From NCBI RefSeq assembly GCF_039533965.1, contig NZ_BAAAUN010000001.1, positions 3,508,950 to 3,572,949 of the forward strand: a stretch of 64,000 bases of DNA, read 5' to 3'. The position numbers were made by a program, and so were the translations under genes. Of this stretch, positions 7,859-15,743 are shown in pieces (the stretch's first letter is position 1; each line of letters starts with the position of its first letter). Below the pieces are notes generated by a model. The model saw nothing but the letters and a program-made list of their open reading frames with translations. It was not told the origin of the DNA and did not search any database. The DNA comes from Microbacterium luteolum (GTDB taxonomy: Bacteria; Actinomycetota; Actinomycetes; Actinomycetales; Microbacteriaceae).

Positions 7859-8724
7859 CAGACCGCTCCCGTGCGGGGCGGAAGGGAGTGCGTCCCTGAG
7901 CCGGTGGCCTGGGCCCCTGAGCTCGAGGCCTGGGTCCCTGAACTCGAGTTCTGGGTCCCTGAGCTTGTCGAAGGGTCCGACCCCGAAGGCAGCGGCGTGC
8001 GGGCGAGCATGTCGCGCGCGAGCATCGTGCTGCCGGCGACCGCGACGGGCATGACGACGACGGCGCCGCCGGGGATGAGGAAGCAGAGCTGTGTCGCGAC
8101 CCCGAACCCGAGCACGCGGGCCCGGCTGCCCGAGAACAGGGCTGCGCGGTCGGCGGGGGAGAGGTCGCGGGCGTCGAAGGCGCGGCCGGTGAGTTCGCGC
8201 GCGAGGAGCCGTCCGGTGAGGACCACGCCGGCCACCGGCCCGAGGAAGCCGCCGACGGCGGGGATGAGGCCGATGAGCAGGACGAGGATCGCGATCAGGA
8301 TGCCGAGCACGACCAGCCGCAGGCCTTCAGCGACCGTGCTCCAGAACCCGCCGCCGTCTTCCGGCGGCGCGTCGCCGAGCTCGACCTCGACCGCGTGCCA
8401 GATGCGCTGGTAGAACGGGTCGCCGATCGTCAGGGTCAGCGCGGTGAACACGGCGCTGGCCAGGGCGAGGGACGCGACGACCACCACGAAGCCGACCGCA
8501 CCGCGGACCAGGCCCTTCCAGGGCGCCGGCCACTCCTCGGCGAAGGGCGTGATCCAGGCCGCGATCGAGGTCATGTTGAGGGCCAGGGGCAGCAGCACGG
8601 CACCGAGGACGACGATCGTGATGATGGCGGGGATCAGCCCGAGGTTCATCAGCCCAGGGCGGGTGCGCCACAGGCCGAACCCGCGCAGGAGTGTGCGGAT
8701 GCCGGCGGCGAACTCTCTGATCAT
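7858..8724 (-). CDS. EI24-domain membrane protein with a Ser/Thr/Gly/Gln repeat tail
   Basis: A 288-residue protein. Residues 1-250 carry the EI24/CysZ-like membrane fold: a conserved start (IREFAAGIRTLLRGFGLW), about five hydrophobic segments, GDPFYQRIWHAVE and IPAVGGFLGPVAG. EI24-like proteins are sulfate/permease-like or of unknown transport function, so no substrate is assigned. The tail from about 252 holds four copies of a 7-residue unit (STSSGTQ, NSSSGTQ, ASSSGAQ, ATGSGTH), produced by a 21-bp tandem repeat of a dispersed element, and is expected to be disordered. Start ATG 8724 is 18 nt below the YoeB stop. Confidence 0.88.
   Translation of the reverse strand: MIREFAAGIRTLLRGFGLWRTRPGLMNLGLIPAIITIVVLGAVLLPLALNMTSIAAWITPFAEEWPAPWKGLVRGAVGFVVVVASLALASAVFTALTLTIGDPFYQRIWHAVEVELGDAPPEDGGGFWSTVAEGLRLVVLGILIAILVLLIGLIPAVGGFLGPVAGVVLTGRLLARELTGRAFDARDLSPADRAALFSGSRARVLGFGVATQLCFLIPGGAVVVMPVAVAGSTMLARDMLARTPLPSGSDPSTSSGTQNSSSGTQASSSGAQATGSGTHSLPPRTGAV
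7888..7971 (-). repeat. Tandem 21-bp repeat inside EI24 gene, four copies
   Basis: Four degenerate 21-bp units encode the C-terminal heptads STSSGTQ, NSSSGTQ, ASSSGAQ and ATGSGTH. The unit nearest the gene's 5' side is the intact dispersed element at 7953-7978, so the array looks like in-frame expansion of one inserted element. Confidence 0.8.
7953..7978. repeat. Dispersed element, copy 1 (in EI24 gene)
   Basis: Carries the core CCCTGAGCTTGTCGAAGGG flanked by GGGT and TCC; the arms GGACCCTT/GGGTCC make it partly palindromic. Other copies lie at 13078, 13687, 23022, 36358 and 38854. In this gene it is read as PSTSSGTQ. Confidence 0.85.
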
Positions 8725-8741
8725 GGCTCTCAGCGTAGGCG

Positions 8742-9008
8742 TCAGTAGTGGTAGCGGGCTTGCAGGACTGTGACGTGGTGATCCGTCGCGGTGTACACGA
8801 GTCGGTTCGTCTCGTCTATGCGCCGCGACCAGGCCCCTGCCAGCACGTGCTTCAGCGGCTCGGGCTTCCCGATCCCTTCGAACGGATCGTCTCTCAGCAC
8901 GTCTGCGATGAGCAGGTTGATGCGCTTGAGAGTGCGTCGATCCTGCGTCTGCCAGTAGACGTAGTCCTCCCACCCCTCGGCGGTCCAGACGAGGAGTCGC
9001 TGGGTCAT
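8742..9008 (-). CDS. yoeB: YoeB-family toxin (ribosome-dependent mRNA endonuclease)
   Basis: An 88-residue Txe/YoeB toxin. All catalytic positions known from E. coli YoeB (E46, R65, H83, Y84) are present here as Glu50 in GKPEPLK, Arg69 in NRLVY, and His87-Tyr88 at the very C-terminus (RYHY). The toxin cuts mRNA in the ribosomal A site when free and is silenced by YefM binding to its C-terminus. The ATG at 9008 overlaps the antitoxin stop as ATGA, the usual arrangement. The key residues are intact, so the toxin is predicted to be active. Confidence 0.96.
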   Translation of the reverse strand: MTQRLLVWTAEGWEDYVYWQTQDRRTLKRINLLIADVLRDDPFEGIGKPEPLKHVLAGAWSRRIDETNRLVYTATDHHVTVLQARYHY

Positions 9009-9253
9009 GCCTCAGAAAGGTCGTGCTCCGCGACGTCGCCCGCCCGGGCGGCCGCGAGGGCGGACAGGAGGCGGTTCGCGTTCGCGGGAGACCGAAGGAG
9101 GTGCGTGGTCTCGATGAGCGAGTCGTACTCGGCCTTCGACATGAGGACGGCAGAACCCCGGCGTGACGTGATCTCCACCTCGGAGTGATCGAGGTTCACC
9201 CGCTCGATGAGCCCGAAGAGGTCTCGTCGTGCTTCGCTGGTGGTGATGGCCAT
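9005..9253 (-). CDS. yefM: YefM-family antitoxin / repressor (Phd/YefM)
   Basis: An 82-residue antitoxin. The N-terminal DNA-binding part (ITTSEARRDLFGLIERVNLD) is typical Phd/YefM, followed by the conserved EITSRRGSAVLMSKAEYDSL and a flexible C-terminus that would fold on YoeB. It binds YoeB and represses the operon at the palindrome just upstream (9269-9284). It is the first gene of yefM-yoeB, which follows lhr and precedes the EI24 and nei genes on the same strand. Confidence 0.95.
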   Translation of the reverse strand: MAITTSEARRDLFGLIERVNLDHSEVEITSRRGSAVLMSKAEYDSLIETTHLLRSPANANRLLSALAAARAGDVAEHDLSEA

Positions 9254-9268
9254 GTCAGGTCCCTTCTC

Positions 9269-9284
9269 GTACCAGATATGGTAC
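9269..9284. promoter_or_regulatory. YefM-YoeB operator (two GTAC cores, 12 bp apart)
   Basis: GTACCA-GATA-TGGTAC is an inverted repeat with 6-bp arms, 16 nt upstream of the yefM ATG. The two GTAC cores are exactly 12 bp centre to centre, the same spacing as the TGTACA hexamers known in the E. coli yefM operator. Position and spacing together strongly suggest the autoregulatory operator. Confidence 0.8.
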
Positions 9285-9295
9285 CACTCCGAGGT

Positions 9296-12200
9296 TCAGA
9301 CGGACTTGCGCAGGGTGTAACCGCGCGGGGTCGCGACGAAGCCGGCTTCCTGCAGCGCGAGCGCCAGATCCGTGCCGTAGACGCCCTCGCCGTTGATCTT
9401 CTCGACCGTGAGCGTATCGAGACGGCGGGCGCGGGCCGTCGCCGCGAGGTCGGATGCTGCGGCGCGCAGCACGTCGCTGTCGTCGGTGAACGAGATCACG
9501 GTGCGGCCGCCGCGCTCGAGATACAGCACGAGCGCGCCGTCGACGAGCACGACCAGGCCGCCGGCCTTGCGCCCCGGCCGGTGCGACACCTCGTCGCGCT
9601 TGGGCCACCCGAGTGCGGCTCCGTAGGGGTTCGCCGGGTCTGTCGCGGCGAGAGTCACGGCGTTGCGCGGAGGCGGATCGGCGAGACCTGCATAGGTGCG
9701 CAGGCGGTCGACCGTGGCGGATGCCGCGAACTGCGCCGCGCCCAGCCGCTCGATCACGTAGCCCCGGCGGCAGTGGCCGGCCTCCTCGAAGCCGGCGAGC
9801 ACCCGGTACGCCTGGGCGAATCCGCCGGGAACGCCCTCGGACTGCACGGCACCACGTGTGACGACGCCGTACCGGTCGAGCAGGAGTCCGGCGGTCACGG
9901 TCGCGCGACGGGCGGCATCCGTCTCGATCGTCGGCAGCAGCGACCAGCGGCCGCCGATCGAGGTGGGGCGCGGCGCAGTGCGGGTGAGAGACATGCCCCG
10001 GTAGGTGCGGGCACGGGGGGCGCGGCGCGTGACCTTGTGCGCCTGGGAGCCGCCGGCGAGCAGGGAGCGGATCGGTGCGAACGTGTCGTTCGTGACATGC
10101 CCCGACCAGGTGAGGTTCCACAGGGCTTCGAGCACGGACTGCTCGTTCTCGGCCGAGGCCATCTCCTTCAGCTGGCTCGCGAAGTACGCCCCGCCCGCCT
10201 GGAGCGCGGCCAGGACGCGCGCCTCCAGAGAGTCGGTCGCGAGCTCGGCATCGGGCTCGGGGAGCGTGAAGGGCGCGAGGTCGGCCGGGTGCAACGAGAC
10301 CCAGCCGTCGCGTCCGGGAAGCGTGCCGTGACCCGACCAGATCACCTCGCCGGCCGTCGTCAGCTCGTCGAGCATGGTGGGGGAGTAGTCGCGCACCCGC
10401 GACGGCAGCACCAGCGACTCCCAGGCGCTCGCGGGGATGGGCACGCCCGCGAACTGCTCGATCACGGTGAGCACGCCGTCGAGCCCCTCCAAGGGGCGCC
10501 CCAGGTGCTGCCAGTCGGGCAGGAAGCGCGCGTACGCATCGGGGGAGACCGGCTCGACCGATCCGCGGATCGCGGCGAGCGACCGCATGCGCAGCCGCCG
10601 CAGCACCTCGGTGTCGCACCATTCGATGTCGGAGGCGGAGCCCGCCGCCTCCGGCAGGAAGTAGCCGCTCGTCAGTCGGCCGGAGTTCTCGAGACGCTGG
10701 AGGGTGTGCCGGGCGACGGCCGAGCCGATGCCGAACCGGGTGGCGACGGCATCCGTCGTGAAGGGGCCGTGGGTGCGTGCGTGCCGGGCGACGAGGTCGC
10801 CGAGCGGGTCGGCGATCGGCTCGAGGAACGCGACGGGGATGCCGGTGGGAAGAGCTGCGCCCAGAGCATCGCGCAGGCGCCCGGCGTCTTCGATCGCGGC
10901 GACCCGGCTCACCCCGCCGATCGTCACCGGGATCGCCCGTCGCGCCGAGACCAGGTCATCGAGAAGGGCGGATGCCGAGGACGTGACGGTGTCGGGGTCG
11001 AGGCGCGCGGCGACCTCCTCGGCGTCGAGGGGGCCGAGCATGCGCAGGAGATCGGCGACGCCCTCGAGTCCGCGCGCCCGCCGCTCCGGGTCGAGGCGCT
11101 GCGCCTCGCGCTCGAACTGCGCGATCACGTCGGGGTCGAGGAGCTCCCGTAGCTCGACCGTGCCCAGCAGCTCGCCGAGCAGGGCAGGGTCGACCGAGAG
11201 CGCCGCGGCCCGGCGTTCGGCGAGCGGGGAGTCGCCCTCGTACATGAAAGCGCCGACGTAGCCGAACAGCAGATCGCGGGCGTACGGCGAGGGCTGGCCC
11301 GGCTGGGTCTCGACCAGGCGGATGCGCCGGTCGGCGATCGAGGTCGCGAGCTTGCGCAGTGAGGGGAGGTCGTAGACGTCCTGCAGCACCTCGCGGAGCG
11401 TCTCGAGGATCACCGGGAACGTCGGATGCCGTCGCGCGACCTCGAGCAGCTGGGCCGAGCGCTGGCGCTGCTGCCAGAGCGGGCTGCGGCGGTTCGGGTT
11501 CGTCCGCGGCATCAGCAGGGCGCGCGCCGCGCACTCGCGGAAGCGGGATGCGAACAGCGCGGAGCCGCCGACCTCCTGCGTGACGAGGACCTCGAGCTCG
11601 TCGGGGTCGAACACGAACAGTTCGGCCCCGGGCGGCTCGGCTTCGGCATCCGGGATGCGCACGATGATGCCGTCGTCGCTCGCGACCGCGGAGCCCTCGA
11701 CGCCGAGGCGCTCCCGCATGCGGGCGTTGATCGCCAGGGCCCAGGGTGCGTGCACCTTCATGCCGTAGGGCGAATGCAGGATGACGCGCCAGTCGCCGAC
11801 CTCGTCGTGTCCGCGCTCGACGGTGAGCGTGCGATCGGTCGGCAGGGTTCCGGTCGCCTCGCGCTGCTCGGTGAGATGCGCCATGAGGTTGGTCCGCGCC
11901 TGCTCGTCGAGGCCGGCCTCGATCAGGCGCTGCGCCGCCTTCTCGGGGGTCGCCGCAGCGACCTCGCGGGAGAACTTCCCGAGCGCCTCGCCCAGCTCGA
12001 AGGGCCGCCCGATGCCGTCGCCGTGCCAGAACGGCACCTTGCCCGGCTGGCCGTAGGCCGGGATCACGTTGACGCGGTCGTGGGTGATCTCGGCGATCCG
12101 CCAGCTCGTGGTGCCGAGCGTGAAGACGTCGCCGACCCGCGACTCGTAGACCATCTCCTCGTCGAGCTCGCCGACGCGGCGGCCGGCGCCCTCGCCCGCG

Positions 12201-13912
12201 ACGAAGACGCCGAAGAGGCCGCGGTCGGGGATCGTGCCGCCGCTCGTCACGGCGATGCGCTGTGCCCCCGGCCGCCCGGTGAGCGTGCCGGCATCGCGGT
12301 CCCAGACGAGCCGGGGCCGGAGCTCGGCGAACTCATCGGAGGGGAAGCGACCGGCGAGAAGGTCGAGAGTCGCCTCGTACGCCGAGCGCGGCAGCGACTG
12401 GAAGGGCGCGGAGCGGCGGACCGTCTCGAACCACTCCTCGACGCTGATGGCGCCGAGCGCGCTCGCCGCGACGGTCTGCTGGGCGAGGATGTCGAGCGGA
12501 TTGCGCGGCACCTGGATCGCCTCGATCCTGCCTGCGAGCATCCGCTCGGTGACGATCGCGGTGTGCAGCACGTCGCCCCGGTGTTTGGGGAACAGAGCCG
12601 CGCGGCTGATCTCGCCGACCTGGTGCCCGGCCCGGCCGACGCGCTGCAGGCCGGATGCCGCGGACGGCGGCGCCTCGACCTGGATCACGAGATCGACCGC
12701 CCCCATGTCGATGCCGAGTTCGAGGCTGCTCGTCGCGACGACGCAGCGCAGGACTCCGGACTTCAGCTCCTCTTCGACCTGGGCACGCTGCTCCTTCGAG
12801 ACCGAGCCGTGGTGCGCCTTGGCGAGCACCGGATCGGCGCCGGCGGTCGCGCCCGCCTGCGCCATCATCGCGGCAGGGACCGTGGCTGCAGGCAGCGCGG
12901 CCCCGATGCGCTCGGAGTAGATCTCGTTGAGGCGGCCGGTCAGCCGCTCGGCCAGACGCCGCGAGTTGGAGAACACGATCGTCGAGTTGTTCTGCAGGAT
13001 GCGGTCGACGATCGCCTCCTCGACGTGCGGCCAGACGGAACCGGTGACCTCGGTGTACTCGGCGTCTTCCGTCGGCTGGGTCCCTGAGCTTGTCGAGGGG
13101 CCGGGCGGCGGCGGGGGATTGGTCATGTCGTCCATCGGCACGACCACCGAGAGCTCGAAGGTCTTGGATGCCGGAGGCGCGACGATGTCGACGGGGGCCG
13201 AACCCCCGAGGAAGCGGGCGACCTCGTCGATCGGGCGCACCGTCGCGGACAGGCCGATGCGCTGCGCCGCCGTCTCGTTGCCGTGCGAGGCGCGCAGGGC
13301 GTCGAGGCGCTCCAGGCTCACCGCGAGGTGCGCACCGCGCTTGGTCGCCGCGACCGCGTGCACTTCGTCGATGATCACGGTGTGCACGTCGCGCAGGGTC
13401 TCGCCGGCGCGACTGGTGAGCATCAGGTACAGCGATTCGGGGGTCGTGATGAGGATGTCGGGCGGATCGGAGACGAGCTTGCGTCGGTCGCTCGAGGTGG
13501 TGTCGCCCGACCGGACGCCGACCGTGACCGACGGAGCGGCCAGGCCGAGGCGTCGCGCGTACTGGCCGATGCCGATCAGCGGCGAACGGAGGTTGCGCTC
13601 GACATCGACGCCGAGCGCCTTCAACGGCGAGATGTAGAGGATGCGGGTGCGCGAGGCATCCTTCTTGGGCTTCGACGGCTTCTCCTGGGTCCCTGAGCCT
13701 GTCGAAGGGTCGAGGCGCTCGCGGAACACGCTGTCGATCGCCCAGAGGAAGGCCGACAGGGTCTTTCCCGAACCGGTCGGTGCGACGACGAGCGCGTGCT
13801 TGCCGGCCGAGATCGCATCCCAGGCGCCGGCCTGCGCGGGCGTGGGCGCGGGAAACGCACCCCGGAACCAGTCCTGCGTGGCCGGAGTGAAGCGCTCGAG
13901 CACATCCCCCAT
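9296..13912 (-). CDS. lhr: Large ATP-dependent helicase-related protein Lhr
   Basis: A 1538-residue superfamily 2 helicase of the actinobacterial Lhr type (family length about 1500). The N-terminal core has Walker A APTGSGKT (44-51), the DEVH box in VIIDEVHAV, the SAT motif (LSATVRP), and the helicase motif VIQVEAPPSAASGLQRVGRAGHQ split over the second RecA domain (QRVGRAGH). A winged-helix and large C-terminal Lhr-CTD follow. Lhr unwinds RNA:DNA hybrids in repair. Start ATG 13912 (MGDVLERFTPATQDW) is preferred. Two copies of a dispersed repeat are read in frame near residues 66-76 and 270-280, both in likely linker loops. Confidence 0.95.
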   Translation of the reverse strand: MGDVLERFTPATQDWFRGAFPAPTPAQAGAWDAISAGKHALVVAPTGSGKTLSAFLWAIDSVFRERLDPSTGSGTQEKPSKPKKDASRTRILYISPLKALGVDVERNLRSPLIGIGQYARRLGLAAPSVTVGVRSGDTTSSDRRKLVSDPPDILITTPESLYLMLTSRAGETLRDVHTVIIDEVHAVAATKRGAHLAVSLERLDALRASHGNETAAQRIGLSATVRPIDEVARFLGGSAPVDIVAPPASKTFELSVVVPMDDMTNPPPPPGPSTSSGTQPTEDAEYTEVTGSVWPHVEEAIVDRILQNNSTIVFSNSRRLAERLTGRLNEIYSERIGAALPAATVPAAMMAQAGATAGADPVLAKAHHGSVSKEQRAQVEEELKSGVLRCVVATSSLELGIDMGAVDLVIQVEAPPSAASGLQRVGRAGHQVGEISRAALFPKHRGDVLHTAIVTERMLAGRIEAIQVPRNPLDILAQQTVAASALGAISVEEWFETVRRSAPFQSLPRSAYEATLDLLAGRFPSDEFAELRPRLVWDRDAGTLTGRPGAQRIAVTSGGTIPDRGLFGVFVAGEGAGRRVGELDEEMVYESRVGDVFTLGTTSWRIAEITHDRVNVIPAYGQPGKVPFWHGDGIGRPFELGEALGKFSREVAAATPEKAAQRLIEAGLDEQARTNLMAHLTEQREATGTLPTDRTLTVERGHDEVGDWRVILHSPYGMKVHAPWALAINARMRERLGVEGSAVASDDGIIVRIPDAEAEPPGAELFVFDPDELEVLVTQEVGGSALFASRFRECAARALLMPRTNPNRRSPLWQQRQRSAQLLEVARRHPTFPVILETLREVLQDVYDLPSLRKLATSIADRRIRLVETQPGQPSPYARDLLFGYVGAFMYEGDSPLAERRAAALSVDPALLGELLGTVELRELLDPDVIAQFEREAQRLDPERRARGLEGVADLLRMLGPLDAEEVAARLDPDTVTSSASALLDDLVSARRAIPVTIGGVSRVAAIEDAGRLRDALGAALPTGIPVAFLEPIADPLGDLVARHARTHGPFTTDAVATRFGIGSAVARHTLQRLENSGRLTSGYFLPEAAGSASDIEWCDTEVLRRLRMRSLAAIRGSVEPVSPDAYARFLPDWQHLGRPLEGLDGVLTVIEQFAGVPIPASAWESLVLPSRVRDYSPTMLDELTTAGEVIWSGHGTLPGRDGWVSLHPADLAPFTLPEPDAELATDSLEARVLAALQAGGAYFASQLKEMASAENEQSVLEALWNLTWSGHVTNDTFAPIRSLLAGGSQAHKVTRRAPRARTYRGMSLTRTAPRPTSIGGRWSLLPTIETDAARRATVTAGLLLDRYGVVTRGAVQSEGVPGGFAQAYRVLAGFEEAGHCRRGYVIERLGAAQFAASATVDRLRTYAGLADPPPRNAVTLAATDPANPYGAALGWPKRDEVSHRPGRKAGGLVVLVDGALVLYLERGGRTVISFTDDSDVLRAAASDLAATARARRLDTLTVEKINGEGVYGTDLALALQEAGFVATPRGYTLRKSV
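13078..13102. repeat. Dispersed element, copy 2 (in lhr)
   Basis: Core CCCTGAGCTTGTCGAGGGG with flanking GGGT. Inside lhr it is read in frame as GPSTSSGTQ, after a run of prolines. Confidence 0.85.
13687..13712. repeat. Dispersed element, copy 3 (in lhr)
   Basis: Core CCCTGAGCCTGTCGAAGGG, the consensus form, with GGGT and TCG flanks. Read in frame in lhr as DPSTGSGTQ between the Walker A helix and the next strand. Confidence 0.85.
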
Positions 13913-14000
13913 CCGTCCATCTTCCCCGAGACCACCGACATCGGGGAAGGGATTGACGGAGCACTCGACGGATGTCCGACCTGTGCGCGATGCTGAGGCC

Positions 14001-14411
14001 ATGGCGACGCACACGACGAACTATCGCGAGACCTTCATCGAGGTCGCAGAGGACTGCCCCACCGACCACGCGGAAGAGCCGCCGCTGGCGGAGTCGCCGT
14101 CGATCGCCGCCCTGCATCATCGCCTGATCGTGGAACAGCCCTACAGCCGCACCTCCGACGACGTGATCTTCGAGACGCATGCACTCCGACGGGGCATCGC
14201 CGTCGACGACGCCGCGGCACGCGAGGAGTTCTTCTCGAAGGGGCAGCCGTGTCTGCGCTCCTCGCCCCTCGGCAAGCGCTACGGCTGGGGCATCCATCAT
14301 GACGCCGAAGGCCGCGTGGCGCTCGTGCCACGCGAAGCCGAGCAGTACGAGCTGCTCGCCGCCGACCCCGCGCTCGCCCACACGAAGGCGATGAGATCGA
14401 GACGGGTGTGA
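14001..14411 (+). CDS. DUF6157 family protein
   Basis: A 136-residue cytosolic protein. The run NYRETFIEVAEDCP, then PYSRTSDDVIFETHA and EEFFSKGQPCLRSSPLGKRYGWGIH (in parts) match the DUF6157 family closely. Function of this family is not known. The start ATG 14001 gives the family-typical N-terminus with THTTNYRETF. It sits between lhr and the CHAT operon and converges with the latter (stop 14411, CHAT stop 14421), so it is probably not part of that system. Confidence 0.9.
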   Translation: MATHTTNYRETFIEVAEDCPTDHAEEPPLAESPSIAALHHRLIVEQPYSRTSDDVIFETHALRRGIAVDDAAAREEFFSKGQPCLRSSPLGKRYGWGIHHDAEGRVALVPREAEQYELLAADPALAHTKAMRSRRV

Positions 14412-14420
14412 GACCTGCCG

Positions 14421-15743
14421 TCAGAGCCGTGCCGGTGCCGGGGCCCACGCGGTCGCGAACGCGGCCCAGATGATCGGCGAGTGACGAGGGTCGCCGGTCG
14501 AGGTCCAGAGTTCCCGCCGCTCTCGCTGCCAGGCTCCGAGCGCACTGATCGGGTCGTCCTGCTCGTGCGCTGCGTTCACGGCGACGATCGCCTCGGTCAG
14601 CATCCCCTCGGCGTGATCGCCGAGACCCGGCACGAGACGGCGCAGCCCCGCCTCGGTCGGCAGGGTCCAGCGGGTGGCCGTGACGTACTCCGCGCCGCGG
14701 TGCAGGAAGGCGGCCACGAGTCCGGTCGGCTCGGCGAAGCGCAGGTCGGTCCCCGAGTCGCACGCGATCAGTGCCACCCGGTTCGGTGCACGGAGAGGTG
14801 CGAGACCTGCTCCGCCCAGCGCGATCTCGGCGGCGGAGTACGGCCGATGCGCTCCGATGATCGGGGTGGTGCCCGGGGCATCCGCGCCGTCCGACAGATG
14901 CAGCCGTGCGTCCAGGGCGTGCGTCGAGGCGGTGACGTGCCCGACGTAGAGGAGTCTCCCCGCATCGACCACGGCATCCGCGAGAGCGAGCCGGCCGATG
15001 TCCGCCCGGCGGAAGGCCTCGCCGAACGGCACCCGCCGGGGTCCGAGGTCGGCGATCGCCCGCTCCAGTGGCGACCCCGCGGACACGGGACCCAGCACGC
15101 TCCCCAGCTCGCCGGTCGACGAGAAGCCGGGAACCACCGGATCCAGCACGGCCGCCACGGCCGACGAAGCCGACCACGGTGACACCGCCCTCGAAGCGTC
15201 GTTCCGCAGGGTCGCGGGCAGGAGCACCGAGACGTCGGCCATGTCGATGCCGCGCTCATCGCCCGCGGTGCTGATCAGCTCCCACGGAACCTGGGCGGTC
15301 GACGGCGACAGCTGAATGCGGAGGTGCGGCCGCCTTCCCGCCTGCTCGAGCGCGTTCAGCTCGGAGCCCAGCCACTGCGGAACCAGCACGGATGTCAGGA
15401 GCGCGGCGAGGGCCTGCTCGCGCTCGGGATCGAGCAGCGCACCATCCGTGAGTGCGCGCTGCAGCGCCTGAAGCCCGCTCTCGCCCGGCAGGGGGGAGGG
15501 CAGCGCCTGCGCGAGCTCGTCCATGACGGGTGCGACATGCGCGCGCGGGACGATCGTCATCCGTGGCGAGCTGCGCTGGTGCTCCCACACCCAGCTCACG
15601 AGGAGGTCGTCGGCGTCGATGTAGCGCAGCCGGGCGGTCGGACGGACGCCGGGAGGCAGATCGGTCAGCACGGCATCGCCGTCGGTCCGCGTCATCGGCA
15701 TCGGAGCGCCCAGCTGCGGGATATCGCGCCAGTTGCCGCTCAC
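14421..15743 (-). CDS. CHAT-domain (caspase-like) protease
   Basis: A 440-residue protein whose C-terminal half is a CHAT domain, a caspase-clan C50/C14-type cysteine protease. The catalytic pair is visible: His269 in LLYVGH and Cys328 in ALIACDSG. Other family marks are PWELI (153-157), GLVAAFLHRGAEYV (341-354) and SPIIWAAFATAW near the end. The first 140 residues are of another kind, perhaps a regulatory or substrate part. It is the last gene of a four-gene run, with GTG 15743 overlapping the TPR stop as GTGA (a GTG at 15746 is also possible). Both active residues suggest a working protease; the target is unknown. Confidence 0.88.
   Translation of the reverse strand: MSGNWRDIPQLGAPMPMTRTDGDAVLTDLPPGVRPTARLRYIDADDLLVSWVWEHQRSSPRMTIVPRAHVAPVMDELAQALPSPLPGESGLQALQRALTDGALLDPEREQALAALLTSVLVPQWLGSELNALEQAGRRPHLRIQLSPSTAQVPWELISTAGDERGIDMADVSVLLPATLRNDASRAVSPWSASSAVAAVLDPVVPGFSSTGELGSVLGPVSAGSPLERAIADLGPRRVPFGEAFRRADIGRLALADAVVDAGRLLYVGHVTASTHALDARLHLSDGADAPGTTPIIGAHRPYSAAEIALGGAGLAPLRAPNRVALIACDSGTDLRFAEPTGLVAAFLHRGAEYVTATRWTLPTEAGLRRLVPGLGDHAEGMLTEAIVAVNAAHEQDDPISALGAWQRERRELWTSTGDPRHSPIIWAAFATAWAPAPARL

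Noticed and set aside
9185..11152. Long plus-strand open frame opposite the lhr gene (about 655 codons)
   Set aside because: It is a high-GC mirror frame: Arg/Gly/Ala-rich without domain motifs, and it lies wholly opposite a well-supported helicase.
14001..14411. DUF6157 gene as a part of the CHAT system
   Set aside because: It is on the other strand, converges with the CHAT gene and belongs to a widely spread family, so no link is shown.
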